Shown piece after piece: positions 17,269-24,836 of a DNA stretch of 64,000 nt (position 1 is its first letter; every line of letters starts with the position of its first letter). A program made the position numbers and the translations under genes. The DNA comes from Leucobacter celer subsp. astrifaciens (GTDB lineage: Bacteria > Actinomycetota > Actinomycetes > Actinomycetales > Microbacteriaceae): the NCBI RefSeq assembly GCF_001273835.1, contig NZ_JHEI01000134.1, positions 186,001 through 250,000 on the forward strand, given 5' to 3'. The notes below the pieces were generated by a model. That model was not told the origin of the DNA. It saw only the letters and a list, made by a program, of their open reading frames with translations, and made no database searches.

Positions 17269-17547
17269 ATGGCAGCAGCTGGGAAGAATGTAAGCAAGCG
17301 CAAGTCGACGGAGCTGACGCAGGATCAGGCCGCGATCTCTTCCGCTCGTAAGGACGCACCCAATCCGGTGTGGTTCAAGCCGGTCATGTTCGGCTTCATG
17401 CTGCTCGGCCTCGTGTGGATCGTGCTCTACTACATCACGAGCGCCACCGCGCTGCCCCTCCCCATCCCGGCGCTCGGCCAGGCCAACATCTTCGTCGGGT
17501 TCGGCCTCGTGCTCGTCGGCTTCCTCATGACCCCGTGGTGGAAGTAG
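17269..17547 (+). CDS. crgA: Cell division protein CrgA
   Basis: A 92-aa septation protein with two transmembrane helices (about residues 38-60 and 70-88). The conserved segments NPVWFKPVMFGFMLLGLVWI and LVGFLMTPWWK are typical. CrgA binds FtsZ, FtsI and FtsQ and helps place septal wall synthesis. It is divergent from the sortase operon, with a 53-base spacer that includes GGTAGACT, a likely -10 region close to the ATG. Confidence 0.95.
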   Translation: MAAAGKNVSKRKSTELTQDQAAISSARKDAPNPVWFKPVMFGFMLLGLVWIVLYYITSATALPLPIPALGQANIFVGFGLVLVGFLMTPWWK

Positions 17548-17631
17548 CCGCCTGACGGTCGCCCGCTCCCGAGCCGCGCGAACCGCCCCGAGCGGGGTCC
17601 CGACGCGCCGCGAATCACACGCGTGTAATTC

Positions 17632-17661
17632 CTCCCCAGCTGGGGAGAAGCCTGTGGATAA
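17632..17661. other. Perfect palindrome followed by a consensus DnaA box
   Basis: Within the 316-base spacer after crgA, a perfect 16-base palindrome CTCCCCAGCTGGGGAG (17632-17647) is followed five bases later by TGTGGATAA (17653-17661), the exact complement of the DnaA box TTATCCACA. The rest of the spacer (17548-17631 and 17697-17863) holds no gene; it contains the hairpin and the repeat listed separately. A single DnaA box can occur by chance, but this locus is normally near oriC. Confidence 0.5.
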
Positions 17662-17663
17662 CC

Positions 17664-17696
17664 GACGAAAGCCCCGGCACCGCCGGGGCTTTCGTC
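17664..17696. terminator. Strong hairpin terminator downstream of crgA
   Basis: A perfect 15-bp stem (GACGAAAGCCCCGGC and its complement) with a 3-base loop. The A-run on one arm and T-run on the other let it work for both crgA and the opposing rhomboid gene. Confidence 0.85.
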
Positions 17697-17783
17697 ATCC
17701 TGCGTGCGCAGGATCCTCCAGGATGAACGCCTGACGTTCTTGGAATCTCGGGGTGGCCATGCAGCGCCACCGCGACTCTCCGC

Positions 17784-17842
17784 TGATTGAGCGAGCGGAG
17801 CGAGTCGAAATCGAGGATCCCGGGTTTCGACGCGCTCCGCGG
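17784..17842. repeat. Intergenic imperfect inverted repeat (copy 1)
   Basis: An imperfect dyad GAGCGGAGCGAGTCGAAA ... TTTCGACGCGCTCCGC. The same GAGTCGAAA/GGGTTTCGAC pattern recurs at 20085-20160. Such dispersed intergenic dyads are common in Microbacteriaceae genomes. No coding sequence. Confidence 0.55.
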
Positions 17843-17863
17843 CGCCGGGCGGCGCGGAATGCG

Positions 17864-18802
17864 TTAGAAGATCGCCGGCATCGCGACGAAGTAGGCGAAC
17901 CCGAGGGCGACCAGCACCGCTCCGAGGCCCACGAGCCCGGCGAGCCGCTGCGTCCTGCGACGCGGTCCGCGCGTCGCGAGCAGCAGCCACATCGTGAGCG
18001 CGCCGACCACCATGCCGCCGAGGTGGGCCTGCCACGAGATGTTCGCGCCCGGGATGAGCCCGATCCCGAAGTTGATCGCGATGAGCACCGCCAGCGACGT
18101 GATGTTGACCCTGGCCGCCTTGAAGGCCACGAGCGTCGCCGCGAGCACGCCGAAGATCGCTCCCGAGGCGCCCACCGTCGGCACGAGCACGCTCTCGGGC
18201 GCCGCGTAGCCCCAGAACATGACGCCCAGCGAGCCTCCGACGCCGGCGAAGAGGTACAGCGTCAGGAAGGTCCAGCGGCCGATCATCTGCTCGAGGTTGC
18301 GGCCGAACAGCCACAGCGCATACATGTTGAACAGGATGTGGAACAGGAACCCCGTCGAGTGCGTGAACATCGACGTGATCATGCGCCACGGCTCGAAGTC
18401 GAGACCCGGCGGCAGCACCGAGGCGGGCAGCGAGTACAGGGGCGCGTACCAGATCGTGCGCGTGACCTCGTCCGCGCCGAAGTAGTGGCTGAGCGTCTGC
18501 GCGGCGAACACGATCGCGCAAAGGATCATGATGCCGTAGGTGACGGGCGTATCGAGTGCGGCGATGCGCCGGCCCGTCACCCGGGCCGAGCGTCCGGCGC
18601 GCTGCGCCGCGCCCGGCTGCGTCTGCTTGACGCACTCCGAGCACAGCACGCCGACGGCCGACACCACCTGGCAGTCCGGGCAGATGGTGCGGCCGCAGCG
18701 CTGGCACAGCGTGAAGCTGTGCACCTGCGGGTGGCGATAGCAGACGTCGTCGGGCCCGTACTCGACGCGCTCGCCGAACGCCGGCCCCGTTCCGTTCGCC
18801 AC
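17864..18802 (-). CDS. Rhomboid-family intramembrane serine protease with N-terminal zinc knuckle
   Basis: A 312-aa membrane protease that cuts transmembrane substrates inside the bilayer. The N-terminal about 60 residues form a B-box-like zinc region with CYRHP, CQRCGR, CPDC and CSEC. Six or seven helices follow. Catalytic Ser213 (GASGAIFG) and His260 (WQAHLGG) are present, with His155/Asn159 in HILFNMY. This zinc-knuckle plus rhomboid form is standard for actinobacteria at the crgA/ppiA locus. It is co-oriented with the cyclophilin gene 7 bases upstream, so they probably share a transcript. Confidence 0.94.
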   Translation of the reverse strand: MANGTGPAFGERVEYGPDDVCYRHPQVHSFTLCQRCGRTICPDCQVVSAVGVLCSECVKQTQPGAAQRAGRSARVTGRRIAALDTPVTYGIMILCAIVFAAQTLSHYFGADEVTRTIWYAPLYSLPASVLPPGLDFEPWRMITSMFTHSTGFLFHILFNMYALWLFGRNLEQMIGRWTFLTLYLFAGVGGSLGVMFWGYAAPESVLVPTVGASGAIFGVLAATLVAFKAARVNITSLAVLIAINFGIGLIPGANISWQAHLGGMVVGALTMWLLLATRGPRRRTQRLAGLVGLGAVLVALGFAYFVAMPAIF

Positions 18803-18809
18803 CGGTTGC

Positions 18810-19319
18810 CTACGCCTCGACGACGTCTACGCCGGAGATCACCACGTCCTCGACGGGGCGATCCGCCGCCGCGGTCTGCACGGCCGAGATCGCGTCGACG
18901 ACGGCCTTCGAGGCGTCATCGGCCACCACGCCGAAGATGGTGTGCTTGCCGTTGAGCCAGTCGGGAGCGGTGGTGGTGATGAAGAACTGCGAGCCGTTGG
19001 TGCCCGCGAGGCGACCGGTCATGTCGGGACGCTTGCCCGCGTTGGCCATCGCCAGCTGGTAGGGCTCGTTGAAGACGAGCTCGGGGTGGATCTCGTCGTC
19101 GAAGGTGTACCCCGGGCCGCCGGTGCCGGTGCCGGTGGGGTCGCCGCCCTGGATCATGAAGTTCGGAATGATGCGGTGGAAGATGACCCCGTCGTAGAAG
19201 CCCTTCTCAGCGAGATCGACGAAGTTCTTGACCGTCTTGGGCGCGTGGTTGCCGAAGAGGTTCAGCACGATGTCGCCGTGGTTGGTGTGGATGGTGGCTA
19301 CCGAGGTGTGAATGCTCAT
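18810..19319 (-). CDS. ppiA: Peptidyl-prolyl cis-trans isomerase, cyclophilin type
   Basis: A 169-aa cytoplasmic cyclophilin that speeds prolyl isomerisation. Family motifs are clear: FHRIIPNFMIQGGDPTGTG, FVITTT-like stretch QFFITTTAPDWLNGKHTIFG, and LAMANAGK. The frame is open to 19406, but the ATG at 19319 (MSIHTSVATIHTNHGDIVL) gives the normal cyclophilin N-terminus with no signal peptide. It lies at the conserved place near oriC beside crgA. Confidence 0.93.
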   Translation of the reverse strand: MSIHTSVATIHTNHGDIVLNLFGNHAPKTVKNFVDLAEKGFYDGVIFHRIIPNFMIQGGDPTGTGTGGPGYTFDDEIHPELVFNEPYQLAMANAGKRPDMTGRLAGTNGSQFFITTTAPDWLNGKHTIFGVVADDASKAVVDAISAVQTAAADRPVEDVVISGVDVVEA

Positions 19320-19507
19320 AGGCACTAGTGTAGGCCGGGCCTGCAGCACGATCGCTGCACGCGAAACGGCGGACGCGGATACTACCAGGCTGTGAATCGC
19401 TCGCAACGGGGTCCGTCCGGTCGGCGCGAGACGGACGGTTCGGTGTAGCGTGGAGTGTACGAGCGATGTCGCTCAGAGCATTGCCTCGCCGAGCTAGGAG
19501 GACAGGT

Positions 19508-20005
19508 ATGAAACTCTCACGCAAGCGCCGCCGTGAACTCCGCCGTCTGCGGAACGATGCGCAGGAGCTGCTCGATCAGCAGCGCTTCGTACTCGGTCAC
19601 GCCGGGGACGTACTGAACCAGGCCGGCCGCCAGGCCAGGCACCTGAGTGATGAGCACCTGGCGCCTCGCGTCGACGAGACCCTCGAGGCCGTGCGGCCCA
19701 CGATCGATCGCGGGGTGGACTCGGCCCGCCGTGCGGCGGACAACGTGCGCCGCTTCACCGCGCCGTTCGTCGCGAGTGCACTCGCACGCACCATCCGCAC
19801 GCTCGACGAGCTCGACAACAAGGACGCTGCCAAGCAGGTGCGCGGCTTCGGCGAGCGCACCGGCTACCTCAAGCCCGAGAAGAAGAAGCGCGCCGGCGGC
19901 ATCATCGCGCTGGGGCTCGGCATCGCCGCGGCAGCCGGGGTGGGCTACGCCCTCTGGCAGGCGTTCCGCACCGACGACGATCTCTGGGTCGCCCCCGAGA
20001 ACTGA
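19508..20005 (+). CDS. Conserved hypothetical helical protein with C-terminal membrane anchor
   Basis: A 165-aa protein of unknown function. It begins with a very basic segment (MKLSRKRRRELRRLRNDA), continues as a long amphipathic helical region, and has a hydrophobic helix near residues 131-149 (IIALGLGIAAAAGVGYALW). The ATG at 19508 is preceded by TAGGAGGACAGGT, a near-perfect ribosome site, which rules out the longer frame from 19466. Divergent from the cyclophilin gene. A membrane-bound coiled-coil or DNA-contacting role is conceivable from charge but not shown. Confidence 0.82.
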   Translation: MKLSRKRRRELRRLRNDAQELLDQQRFVLGHAGDVLNQAGRQARHLSDEHLAPRVDETLEAVRPTIDRGVDSARRAADNVRRFTAPFVASALARTIRTLDELDNKDAAKQVRGFGERTGYLKPEKKKRAGGIIALGLGIAAAAGVGYALWQAFRTDDDLWVAPEN

Positions 20006-20021
20006 TCGGAGCCCCGCCGAT

Positions 20022-20064
20022 TGCCGGAGGGTGCCGCAGCCGGAAGGCGCGGCACCCTCCGGCA
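20022..20064. terminator. Long hairpin after 20005
   Basis: A perfect 16-bp stem (TGCCGGAGGGTGCCGC and complement) with an 11-base loop, 17 bases past the stop codon. Only TT follows, so it is a GC-rich terminator of the type common in actinobacteria. A closely similar stem occurs at 27351-27390. Confidence 0.7.
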
Positions 20065-20084
20065 GTTCTGCGCCGCCGGTGGAG

Positions 20085-20160
20085 CGACGAGCCTGCGAGG
20101 AGTCGAAACCGCGCCTCATGCACCGGGTTTCGACTCCGCCGCTTCGCTCAACCGGCGGCA
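20085..20160. repeat. Intergenic imperfect inverted repeat (copy 2)
   Basis: A dyad around AGGAGTCGAAACC ... GGGTTTCGACTCCG, ending TTCGCTCAACCGG. It is related to the repeat at 17784-17842. It fills the space between a terminator and the end of the Nudix gene and has no coding potential. Confidence 0.55.
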
Positions 20161-20166
20161 GCGCGA

Positions 20167-20649
20167 CTACTTCCGGGGTTTGGTCTGCTTGCCCGTGGGC
20201 TTGCCGCCCTGCTTCCCGGGAGGACGGCGGCCGTTGATTCCCGCCATGCGCAGGCCGGTCTGCACGAGCGAGAGCGTGCGCAGCGACCGGATCTCGCGAA
20301 TGGGCACCCAGCGCGCCTCATCGGATGACCCGCCGACCTCGTGGCGCAGCGGCCCCTCCTTGACGGTGGCGCGGTAGACGATCCGGATCGTGTGCAGCTC
20401 GGGATCCTTGCCCTCGGGCACCTCCTCGCGCACCATCACCCGCGAGTCGACCCCGAGCAGCTTGCCCACGCGCGCTTCGAGCCCGGTCTCCTCGAGCACC
20501 TCGCGCACCACCGCGTCGCGGGGATCCTCGCCGCCCTCGATCCCGCCTCCGGGAAGCGTCCATCCGTGCAGGTGGCCGCGGCGCCAGTGCGTCAGCAGGA
20601 CCTTGCCCCGCCGCTCCACCACCGCATAGGCAGCCACCCTCAGATCCAT
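20167..20649 (-). CDS. Nudix hydrolase
   Basis: A 160-aa Nudix enzyme that hydrolyses a nucleoside diphosphate linked to another group X. The Nudix box is complete (GGGIEGGEDPRDAVVREVLEETGL region, about residues 34-57) with the REVLEETG core. The C-terminus is unusually basic and Pro/Gly/Lys-rich (GRRPPGKQGGKPTGKQTKPRK), a tail not needed for the fold. Substrate cannot be assigned. It follows the alpha/beta hydrolase gene on the same strand by 9 bases. Confidence 0.9.
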   Translation of the reverse strand: MDLRVAAYAVVERRGKVLLTHWRRGHLHGWTLPGGGIEGGEDPRDAVVREVLEETGLEARVGKLLGVDSRVMVREEVPEGKDPELHTIRIVYRATVKEGPLRHEVGGSSDEARWVPIREIRSLRTLSLVQTGLRMAGINGRRPPGKQGGKPTGKQTKPRK

Positions 20650-20658
20650 GTTACGAGC

Positions 20659-21720
20659 CTAGCCTGTCGGGCCGGAGGTCCGATCCATGTCTCGTTCCGC
20701 TGCAACGGGGCCGACGCCTCCCCCGGCCTGCCAGCCCAGCAGCCACCGCTCGAGTCTGGCGTACGCCTCGCGTCGCGCCCCCTCGCGCGAGAGGAAGACG
20801 TCGTGCAGCGCGCCGTCGATCCGCTCCACCGTCACGGTGGAACCGAGCTTCAGCGCGGCCTTCGCCACCTCGTCGACGTCGAGCACGGTGTCGGCGCTCG
20901 TCAGATCCTCGCTCCACTTCATCGGGATCGCGAAGCGGGCCGAGAGCAGCACCTCGATCGGCGCTCCGATATCGAGCCCCCGATTCACCCGCGCGTGACC
21001 GTCGAGGATCGCCCGCAACCAGCCGTTGAGCACCGCGTGCGTGCGCTCGGGCCGCCACGCGGCGTCGACCAGGGCGAGCTCGTCCTGCGGGCCGACCTCG
21101 CGCTGAGCGCGGGTGTAGAAGCCGTAGTCGAGCTGCGGCGCCACCTCTCGCGGGTTGAAGCGCGCGCTCAGGTTGATGAGCGGCATGAGCACCTGTCTGC
21201 CGGCACTGGCCAGCTGGAACTCGAGCCACGGGCTGTTGAGCACGAGCGCGTCCGCGCGCCCCGGGTGCGTGTCCGCCCACAGGCTCAGCACGAGCCCGCC
21301 GGTCGAGTGGCCGAGCAGCACGAGGCGCCGCGCCCCCGCCGGCCGCTCCTCCTCCATCACCTCGAGCGCGCGGTCGATCTCCTCGTGGTAGTCGTCGAGA
21401 TCCTCGATGTAGCCCGCCGTCTGCCCCTCGCGCAGGCTGCGCCCGTACTTGCGCAGATCGAGGGCGAAGAACCTGGCTCCCCGCTGTGTCCAGAATGCCG
21501 CGAGTTCGCGCTGGAAGAAGTAGTCGGACCATCCGTGCACGTAGAGCACATCGACGTTCTCGAGCGTCCGCTCCCACCCGAGCAGACGGTCGAGGAGAGG
21601 CCGCCTGGCGGGGAGGGAGCGCACGAGGGTCGCGACGAGCGGGCCCTCCTCGTCGGCGCCGAGATCGATGTCGGTGCACTCGAAGCCGGACCCGAGAACG
21701 TCCCCCCGCCACTCCGTCAT
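20659..21720 (-). CDS. Alpha/beta-hydrolase, lysophospholipase-like
   Basis: A 353-aa cytoplasmic hydrolase. The oxyanion/HG motif is VLYVHGWSDYFF (about residues 58-69), the nucleophile Ser139 is in LGHSTGG, and His in GALHDVFLS near the C-terminus completes the triad. The pattern resembles bacterial lysophospholipase/serine aminopeptidase S33 proteins. Substrate unknown. The end of the gene is only 9 bases from the Nudix gene. Confidence 0.88.
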   Translation of the reverse strand: MTEWRGDVLGSGFECTDIDLGADEEGPLVATLVRSLPARRPLLDRLLGWERTLENVDVLYVHGWSDYFFQRELAAFWTQRGARFFALDLRKYGRSLREGQTAGYIEDLDDYHEEIDRALEVMEEERPAGARRLVLLGHSTGGLVLSLWADTHPGRADALVLNSPWLEFQLASAGRQVLMPLINLSARFNPREVAPQLDYGFYTRAQREVGPQDELALVDAAWRPERTHAVLNGWLRAILDGHARVNRGLDIGAPIEVLLSARFAIPMKWSEDLTSADTVLDVDEVAKAALKLGSTVTVERIDGALHDVFLSREGARREAYARLERWLLGWQAGGGVGPVAAERDMDRTSGPTG

Positions 21721-21919
21721 ACCGCCAGTCTAGGACCACCCCCACGGTCCCATCCCGCAGTCGCCCCCACGCCCGTCACCCGATCCGTAGTTCGCAGATC
21801 GCCCCGATTCGCGCCCTGAATGGGCGCTCCGAGACTCTGTACGCGCGCCAGTAGTTGCTGCCTCGCGGCCGGCGGTTTCAGGGTGTTAGCGCAACGCCTC
21901 TTACCCTGGAGGTGCTGTC

Positions 21920-23176
21920 ATGACGTTGTTGCCTTGGTCTGCCCTCGAACCGCTCTTGCAGCTTCTAGCGCAGGGCTGTTCCACGCTTGAGGTCAGTCGT
22001 AGGACTGGTGTGCCCAGGACCACGGTCGCGGGGTGGGGTAAGCGTGTGGGTATGGAATTCGTTCAGGGCTATCACGGTGGAGCGTACCCGGTTGATTTGA
22101 GGGGTGTCGTGCCGGAGAACGGGTCGCGCAAGTACCGGAGGTTGACGCTCTCAGACCGGGCCTTCATTCAGGCCGCGAGATCGCTCGCGTCGCCCCTCTC
22201 GGTTCGGGGGATCGCGTCTGAGTTGGGGGTGGCTCCCTCGACCGTGTCGCGAGAGATCACCGCGCATGGTGTGCGTCACGGGTCCGACCGCCAGTATGTC
22301 GCCGAGGTTGCCCATTACCGGGCCCTTGCCGCGCGCCCGCGCCCGCGTCCGGGGAAGCTCTCCGATCCTGTGTTACGGGCGCGAGTGGTGGCAGGGTTGA
22401 ATCAGAAGCACTCCCCGCAGCAAGTCGCTCACAGGCTCCGCGTGGACTATCCCGATCATCCGGAGCTGCAGGTGTCACACGAAACGATCTATCAAGCGCT
22501 CTACGTGCAGGGCAAAGGTGCGCTCCGGCACGAGCTCACGGTTGAGAAAGCACTCCGGTCCGGGCGCACGGTTGAGAAAGCACTCCGGTCCGGGCGCACG
22601 GGCAGGGTTCCGCAGTCGAAACTTCCCCGCCGTTCGAACAGGCCCTGGCTCGCAGGAGCACGGTTATCGGATCGTCCCGCTGAGGTGGAAGACCGGGCGG
22701 TCCCCGGGCATTGGGAAGGTGATCTCGTCGTCGGTCCTCAGAACTCTGGCCTGGTGACGTTAGTGGAGCGGCAGACCAGGTTCGCGCTGATCGGGAGGCT
22801 TCCCGGAACACGGGAATCGATGACGGTGATCGAGTTGATGCAGCGCATGATCCGTTCCTTGCCCTCCGAGTTCGTGAAGACGGTCACCTGGGATCAGGGG
22901 CCAGAGATGGCGCAGCATCGCAGATTCACCATCGCGACGGGATGCGAGATGTATTTCTGTGATCCGCACTCACCCTGGCAACGGGGATCGAACGAGAACC
23001 TCAACGGCCTGATCCGGGACTTCTACCCCAAGGGCATCAACTTCAACCAGGTCACTGGTGAAGAGATCGCTCTGATGCAGGACCTCCTCAACGACCGCCC
23101 CCGCAACACACTCGGATGGGCGACACCACGTGAGAAGCTAGAAGCACTACTCACCGGTGTTGCACTAACCCCCTGA
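21920..23176 (+). CDS. IS30-family transposase
   Basis: A 418-aa DDE transposase. N-terminal helix-turn-helix regions include the homeodomain-like segment around LSDRAFIQAARSLA and PSTVSREITAHGV. The catalytic core has Asp in HWEGDLVVG, Asp in VTWDQGPEM and Glu in NENLNGLIRDFYPKG. A 10-residue block (TVEKALRSGR) is present twice in tandem at about residues 208-227, which lengthens the linker before the catalytic domain. Frame is intact, so activity is possible. The ribosome site GGAGGTGCTGTC precedes the ATG. Confidence 0.93.
   Translation: MTLLPWSALEPLLQLLAQGCSTLEVSRRTGVPRTTVAGWGKRVGMEFVQGYHGGAYPVDLRGVVPENGSRKYRRLTLSDRAFIQAARSLASPLSVRGIASELGVAPSTVSREITAHGVRHGSDRQYVAEVAHYRALAARPRPRPGKLSDPVLRARVVAGLNQKHSPQQVAHRLRVDYPDHPELQVSHETIYQALYVQGKGALRHELTVEKALRSGRTVEKALRSGRTGRVPQSKLPRRSNRPWLAGARLSDRPAEVEDRAVPGHWEGDLVVGPQNSGLVTLVERQTRFALIGRLPGTRESMTVIELMQRMIRSLPSEFVKTVTWDQGPEMAQHRRFTIATGCEMYFCDPHSPWQRGSNENLNGLIRDFYPKGINFNQVTGEEIALMQDLLNDRPRNTLGWATPREKLEALLTGVALTP
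22537..22596 (+). repeat. In-frame 30-bp tandem duplication inside the transposase gene
   Basis: Two identical 30-base units (22537-22566 and 22567-22596) beginning CACGGTTGAGAAAGCACTCC. They add ten residues to the transposase without a frameshift. Identity of the copies indicates a recent slippage or recombination event. Confidence 0.9.
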
Positions 23177-23250
23177 AACCACCGCCGGTTTGGTGACATC
23201 TACTGACGCGCGAAGATTTGGGGCGAGGGGTGGGGGTGAGGCGAGGGGCC

Positions 23251-24129
23251 TCAGCGCAGCACGACCTCGGCCGCCGTCGCCTGCACGCGCACCGTGTGCG
23301 GGGACTCCTTGTTCTCGGCGAGCCGGTTGTCCACCTCTCCGAGCGTGCCGCGCAGATCGACGCGGTACTCCTCATCGGGCAGCTGCAGCGTGAGCGCCCC
23401 CATCTTCGCCGTCGCATCGACGGTCCGCGGAGCGTCGCCCGTGAGCGTCACCGTCGCGTCGCCGGTCTGCACCTCGATGTCGGCCTCGCCCACATCGGCG
23501 AGCTCGATCCTCGCATCCCCCACGCGCACGTCGAGGTCGAGCGAGCGAGCCGCTCCCGTGAAGCGCAGGCTGCCGGCGTTCACGTCGAGGTCGAGGTCGC
23601 CGAAGCTGCCCTCACCGCGCAGTTCTCCCCCGGAGAGCGAGATGTCGGCGTTCAGGCGACCGCCCTCGACGATACTGCGCGGCAGGGTCAGCGTGACGCT
23701 CGCCGAACCGTTGAGGCCGCAGCCGAACAGGCAGCCGCCCGTACGCGCACCCGAGGCGAGGTCGGGGTGCTCGATCACGAGCTCCCCCTCCTCCCGGTAC
23801 ATCGACCATTCCCCGGCGAAATCGGTGCCGCTGACGGTGAGCACCGCCTCCTCGACATCGCCCGGGACCAGGGTGAACGAGGTCGCTGCGGCGTCGATCT
23901 CGATGCCCTCGAGATCCTCCAGATCCCACTCCACGAGTTCGTAGTCGGAGCCGATGGGCATGAAGTCGACGTCCCCGTACTCCACCTGGGCCTCCATGAC
24001 GCTCGGGGCGAGCGCCCGCGCCGCAGTCGACACTCCCACCGCGAGCAGTGCGAGGCCTCCCGCCACCGCCGTGGCGACGACGATGGCGGTGGTCGCGGCG
24101 CTTCTCGTGCCCGATGCTGGCGTGGTCAT
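23251..24129 (-). CDS. DUF4097-family beta-strand repeat protein, membrane-anchored
   Basis: A 292-aa protein with one N-terminal transmembrane helix (about residues 13-35), then a long extracellular region of short alternating strands rich in GD, LDLDV and IEVQTGDATVTL patterns, the DUF4097/adhesin-like beta-helix type. Function of the family is unknown; members are often encoded with two-component or PspC-type envelope-stress genes. Its ATG overlaps the stop of the LuxR regulator gene (ATGA), making the last gene of a kinase-regulator-effector operon. The frame is open far upstream, but that part shadows the regulator gene. Confidence 0.88.
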   Translation of the reverse strand: MTTPASGTRSAATTAIVVATAVAGGLALLAVGVSTAARALAPSVMEAQVEYGDVDFMPIGSDYELVEWDLEDLEGIEIDAAATSFTLVPGDVEEAVLTVSGTDFAGEWSMYREEGELVIEHPDLASGARTGGCLFGCGLNGSASVTLTLPRSIVEGGRLNADISLSGGELRGEGSFGDLDLDVNAGSLRFTGAARSLDLDVRVGDARIELADVGEADIEVQTGDATVTLTGDAPRTVDATAKMGALTLQLPDEEYRVDLRGTLGEVDNRLAENKESPHTVRVQATAAEVVLR

Positions 24130-24836
24130 GATGCTGTTCCCGTCTGTGTGGTGTGATCGGCGGCACCGGATCCCGGCGCCGGTATGCCGCCCGTGCTCTC
24201 GAGGTGCGCGATGGCGGCCAGCACGCGCCGGTTGCCGCTCCCATCGGGCTCGAGGCCGAGCTTCTGGAAGATCGCGGTGATGTGCTTCTCGACGCTCGCC
24301 TCCGAGAGGTAGAGCATCGCGGCGATGGCCTGATTGGAACGGCCCTCGGCGAGTGCGGCCAGCACGGTGCGCTCGCGGTCGGTGAGGGATCGCATGCGGT
24401 CGTCGCGGCCCCGCCTCGTGAGCAGCTGCGCCACGACCTCGGGGTCGAGCACGGTGGCCCCGGAGGCGATCCGCTCGATCGACTCGATGAACTCGCCCAC
24501 GTCGGCCACCCGGTCCTTCAGCAGATAGCCGAAGGCCCCGCCCTGGGCGGCGATGAGCTCGCTCGCGTAACGCTCCTCGACGTACTGCGAGAGCACGAGC
24601 AGGGGCAGCCCGGGGCGGATGCGGCGCAGTTCGAGCGCCGCACGGATCCCCTCGTCGGTGTAGCCGGGCGGCAGGCGCACGTCGAGGATGCAGAGCTCCG
24701 GGTCCGTGGCGGCCACCCGCTCCAGCAGCTCGTCGGCGTCGGGGAGCGCCGCGACCACCTCGTGGCCGCCGTGCTCGAGCAGGCGGACGAGCCCCTCGCG
24801 CAGCAGCACGGAGTCCTCGCAGATCAGGATGCGCAC
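24126..24836 (-). CDS. LuxR/NarL-type response regulator
   Basis: A 236-aa two-component regulator. The receiver domain (about residues 1-118) has acidic residues E7/D8 and phosphoacceptor Asp52 (CILDVRLPPG), with Lys in LLKDR. The C-terminal LuxR helix-turn-helix has LTDRERTVLAALAEGRSNQAIAAML-type sequence (about 145-205). The start is GTG at 24836, preceded by GGAGGTGAGT. It overlaps the 3' end of the sensor kinase gene by 13 bases, so it is the cognate partner. Targets unknown, probably including this operon and envelope genes. Confidence 0.93.
   Translation of the reverse strand: MRILICEDSVLLREGLVRLLEHGGHEVVAALPDADELLERVAATDPELCILDVRLPPGYTDEGIRAALELRRIRPGLPLLVLSQYVEERYASELIAAQGGAFGYLLKDRVADVGEFIESIERIASGATVLDPEVVAQLLTRRGRDDRMRSLTDRERTVLAALAEGRSNQAIAAMLYLSEASVEKHITAIFQKLGLEPDGSGNRRVLAAIAHLESTGGIPAPGSGAADHTTQTGTAS

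Larger units (their letters stand above)
21874..23180 (+). mobile_element. IS30-family insertion sequence
   Basis: An about 1.3-kb element bounded by inverted repeats: left 21874-21898 and right 23156-23180, matching at 22 of 25 positions and both starting GGTTTCAGG from the outside. One transposase gene fills the interior. No clear short target duplication is seen. It sits between the hydrolase promoter side and the 3' end of the DUF4097 gene, so no gene is visibly broken. Confidence 0.9.
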
